Below are positions 62,424 through 64,000 of a stretch of DNA of 64,000 nt, piece by piece. The DNA lies in NCBI GenBank assembly GCA_964432595.1, contig CAYSOF010000001.1:372001-436000 (forward strand), written 5' to 3'. Below the pieces are notes generated by a model. It saw only the letters and a program-made list of their open reading frames with translations. It did not search any database and was not told the origin of the DNA. The number at the start of each line of letters is the position of its first letter. Within the stretch, counting starts at the first letter, position 1. The DNA comes from DASYLJ01 sp964432595. Its GTDB lineage: Bacteria; Desulfobacterota; Binatia; DP-6. The position numbers were made by a program, and so were the translations under genes.

Positions 62424-63701
62424 ATGAGGCAGAAAGTGTTCGTGCTCGCGATGTGCGGAGCCGCGGCCCTTGCGTATGCCGGCGCGCTCCCCCTCGAGGA
62501 CCAGACGCTCCTCGGCAACTCGCTGCTCGTGAAGAATCCGAGCACGGCAGAGAAGCGCAAGATCACCGTGAAGGCGAAGGAGACGGGAAGCGCCAACACG
62601 CTCCTCGGCGATCCCACGGTGAGCGGCGGCAACGCCTACGTCCGTGCCGAAGGCGTCACCACGACGGAGCAGATCTTCGCGCTGCCGCAGGGCCCGAACG
62701 CCAAGGGCAAGCCGTTCTGGACGGGCGATGCGACGAAGGGCTTCAAGTACAAGGATGCCGCGGGCGAGAACGGTCCCGTCAAGTCGGCCCAGATCAAGAA
62801 GACCAACAAGGGCGTCTTCACCGTGGTGCTCCAGATCGACGGCAAGCTCGGCGGCGTCGACGTCGTGCCGCCGAACCCGGGCGTCGGCGGCTGCGCGATC
62901 CTCCAGCTGATCGGCGGCGCGAACTACAACGTCGCGTTCGCGCCGGGCGACGTCGAGGTGACGAACAAGGGCGCGACGCTCTTCAAGGCCGTCAAGCCCA
63001 CGAGCGAAGGCGTCTGCTTCCCGCCCACGACGACGACCACGACCAGCACGTCGACCTCGACGTCGACCTCGACGTCGAGCACGTCGTCCTCCACCTCGAC
63101 GACCGTGTCGACGACGACCTCGACGACCGCGACGACGATCTTCGCGGGCCCCGCGTTCCCGCCGGTGGGCGGCTCCGTCCAGTTCGGCTTCACCGGCAAC
63201 GCCGCGAACGCCGGCGGCGCCGACGTCTCGCTTTTCGACTTCAGCCCGACGACCTGGACGGCGCTCTACTGGGGACCGTCCGGTCAGAACGTGCCGGCCG
63301 CGGGGCTCGACGGCTCGAACCACGTGCTGTCGACCTTCGTCGGCATCTCCGGCGTCGGCGACACGGTCGCCACGTGGGAAGGCACCACGCCGTGGACCAA
63401 CCCCGGCGACCTGATGATCTACAACGTCCCGATCCGCTTCACGCTCACCATCATCGCGGGCGGCCTCGCATTCGAGCCGTCCACCGGTGTTCCCGGTCTC
63501 GATCCGGGCGCCGGCACCGGCATCGACGTCGTGATCGACGTCGCGCCCGGCGGTACGGCGACGAACTTCACGACCAACTGGGCGTTCACCGCCGACGTTC
63601 CGACGGACGGTGACGGGTTCATCCCGCTGGCCAACGTCCCGACGACCGGTGGCGGCCTGACCCTGAGCTCGTTCGGCGGCGGGTTCTACTCGCAGCCGTA
63701 G
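62424..63701 (+). CDS. secreted protein with Thr/Ser linker between two beta domains
   Basis: A 425-residue exported protein of unknown function. Signal peptide VFVLAMCGAAALAYAGA. The N-terminal domain (about 20-200) is beta-rich with GGCAILQLIGGANYNVAFAP. A linker of about 40 residues, almost all Thr and Ser (201-240), leads to a second beta domain (GGSVQFGFTGNAANAGGADV, ending FGGGFYSQP). The N-terminal domain type (LLGNSLLVKNPSTAEKRKIT) recurs in Thr-linker proteins of such genomes and may be a surface module. ATG with a strong TGGAGGTG site and a good promoter, so probably well expressed. Ends at a hairpin. Confidence 0.8.
   Translation: MRQKVFVLAMCGAAALAYAGALPLEDQTLLGNSLLVKNPSTAEKRKITVKAKETGSANTLLGDPTVSGGNAYVRAEGVTTTEQIFALPQGPNAKGKPFWTGDATKGFKYKDAAGENGPVKSAQIKKTNKGVFTVVLQIDGKLGGVDVVPPNPGVGGCAILQLIGGANYNVAFAPGDVEVTNKGATLFKAVKPTSEGVCFPPTTTTTTSTSTSTSTSTSSTSSSTSTTVSTTTSTTATTIFAGPAFPPVGGSVQFGFTGNAANAGGADVSLFDFSPTTWTALYWGPSGQNVPAAGLDGSNHVLSTFVGISGVGDTVATWEGTTPWTNPGDLMIYNVPIRFTLTIIAGGLAFEPSTGVPGLDPGAGTGIDVVIDVAPGGTATNFTTNWAFTADVPTDGDGFIPLANVPTTGGGLTLSSFGGGFYSQP
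63027..63142 (+). repeat. low-complexity Thr/Ser-codon tract
   Basis: Alternating ACG/TCG/ACC codons (units such as ACGTCGACCTCG) coding for the linker of the protein at 62424-63701. Exact 12-bp copies allow slippage. Confidence 0.7.
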
Positions 63702-63716
63702 CTTCACCCGACGTGA

Positions 63717-63749
63717 CGACGGGTCCCGGCAGTGCGGCGGGACCCGTCG
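63717..63749. terminator. perfect 12-bp hairpin between convergent genes
   Basis: CGACGGGTCCCG (63717-63728) pairs with CGGGACCCGTCG (63738-63749) over a 9-nt loop. It stands between stops at 63701 (+) and 63753 (-). A bidirectional terminator without a clear U-run. Confidence 0.6.
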
Positions 63750-63752
63750 CGC

Positions 63753-64000
63753 CTACTCGGACAGCAACGCGCGGATGCGCTCCGCGTTCGCGGCGAGGCC
63801 CTTGTACTCCGCCAGCGGCGGCTCCATGCCCCCGACGCTCCCGCGCAGCGTCGCGCGCTGGTCGGGCCTCAGGCCGCGCACGTCGGCGAGGTAGACCCGG
63901 AGCAGGAACAGGCTGAGCACGTCGCTCAGCGGGACGATCACCTGTCGCTCGACGCGGAGCCACGCGGTCGGCGCGTCCGCCCACCGTGTCGGCGCCGTCG
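63753..64000 (-). CDS. DUF3445-family (haem-dependent oxidative N-demethylase-like) protein, 3' part
   Basis: The frame is open to the window edge, and only about 82 C-terminal residues are visible. They include WLRVERQVIVPL, VLSLFLLRVYLADV and PPLAEYKGLAANAERIR. This order (LRVERQ, a beta strand, then YKGL near the end) is that of DUF3445 proteins, whose characterised members are haem-containing oxidative N-demethylases. A GTG at 63941 is internal. The identification rests on short motifs. Confidence 0.55.
   Translation of the reverse strand, partial: TAPTRWADAPTAWLRVERQVIVPLSDVLSLFLLRVYLADVRGLRPDQRATLRGSVGGMEPPLAEYKGLAANAERIRALLSE

Overview
The window is about 64 kb of high-GC DNA (most genes near 70% G+C by eye, with heavy G/C use at third codon positions). 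It is densely coded: no gene-free stretch exceeds about 230 bp. Gene content suggests a soil or groundwater bacterium of the former Deltaproteobacteria, such as Candidatus Binatota or a Myxococcota/Desulfobacterota relative. The clues are Myxococcus-type Cys-rich repeats, secreted proteins with long Thr/Ser linkers, an MpaB-family oxygenase, a DUF3556 membrane protein, Baeyer-Villiger monooxygenases and a P450. No rRNA or tRNA gene was recognised, so the taxonomic placement is inference.

Layout. 1-1.2 kb: the 3' end of a NodU-type carbamoyltransferase with clearly lower GC. 1.3-2.9 kb: a lipoprotein L,D-transpeptidase. 3-10.9 kb: a defence locus on the minus strand, in the order hsdM, hsdS, abiEi, abiEii, hsdR. 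This is a type I restriction system carrying a type IV abortive-infection toxin-antitoxin pair, with a perfect 15-bp inverted repeat at the abiEi start. 11-20 kb: envelope and secreted proteins (DUF3556, VOC, thioredoxin-like, ClC channel, DUF4136 lipoprotein, Zn-phospholipase-C-like). 19.8-23.9 kb: an ECF sigma factor and two small membrane proteins, divergent from a 61-aa membrane peptide and an 859-aa UbiB/ABC1 kinase-cytochrome P450 fusion. The shared intergenic region holds two matching, oppositely directed ECF-like promoters. 24-27.7 kb: a GH10 xylanase with a duplicated Cys-rich front, a seven-blade Cys-paired propeller and a GST. 27.8-32.6 kb: a TetR-RND efflux operon with a palindromic operator. 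32.7-37.9 kb: MpaB oxygenase with a divergent TetR, an O-methyltransferase, DAHP synthase and a perhydrolase-type alpha/beta hydrolase. 37.9-41.9 kb: a membrane sulfatase-like enzyme and a parallel beta-helix protein with a long Thr linker. 41.9-50.1 kb: a carbohydrate locus with a discoidin-(alpha/alpha)6 glycosidase facing an operon of a degenerate ABC exporter and a GH94 phosphorylase-like enzyme. 50-63.7 kb: di-heme oxidoreductase, flavin monooxygenase plus VOC, a CTAG-flanked MITE, a beta-lactamase-fold hydrolase, a large secreted propeller/DUF4215 protein, a Baeyer-Villiger monooxygenase-esterase fusion, a glycosyltransferase-deacetylase fusion and a Thr-linker protein. 63.75-64 kb: the 3' end of a DUF3445 haem N-demethylase-like gene.

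The most unusual items are (i) the ECF-linked UbiB kinase-P450 fusion, (ii) the exporter whose nucleotide-binding domain has lost Walker A, Walker B and the signature glycine while staying in an operon with a GH94 enzyme, (iii) the monooxygenase-esterase fusion, which joins two successive reactions of ketone breakdown, and (iv) the restriction operon with an embedded AbiE module.
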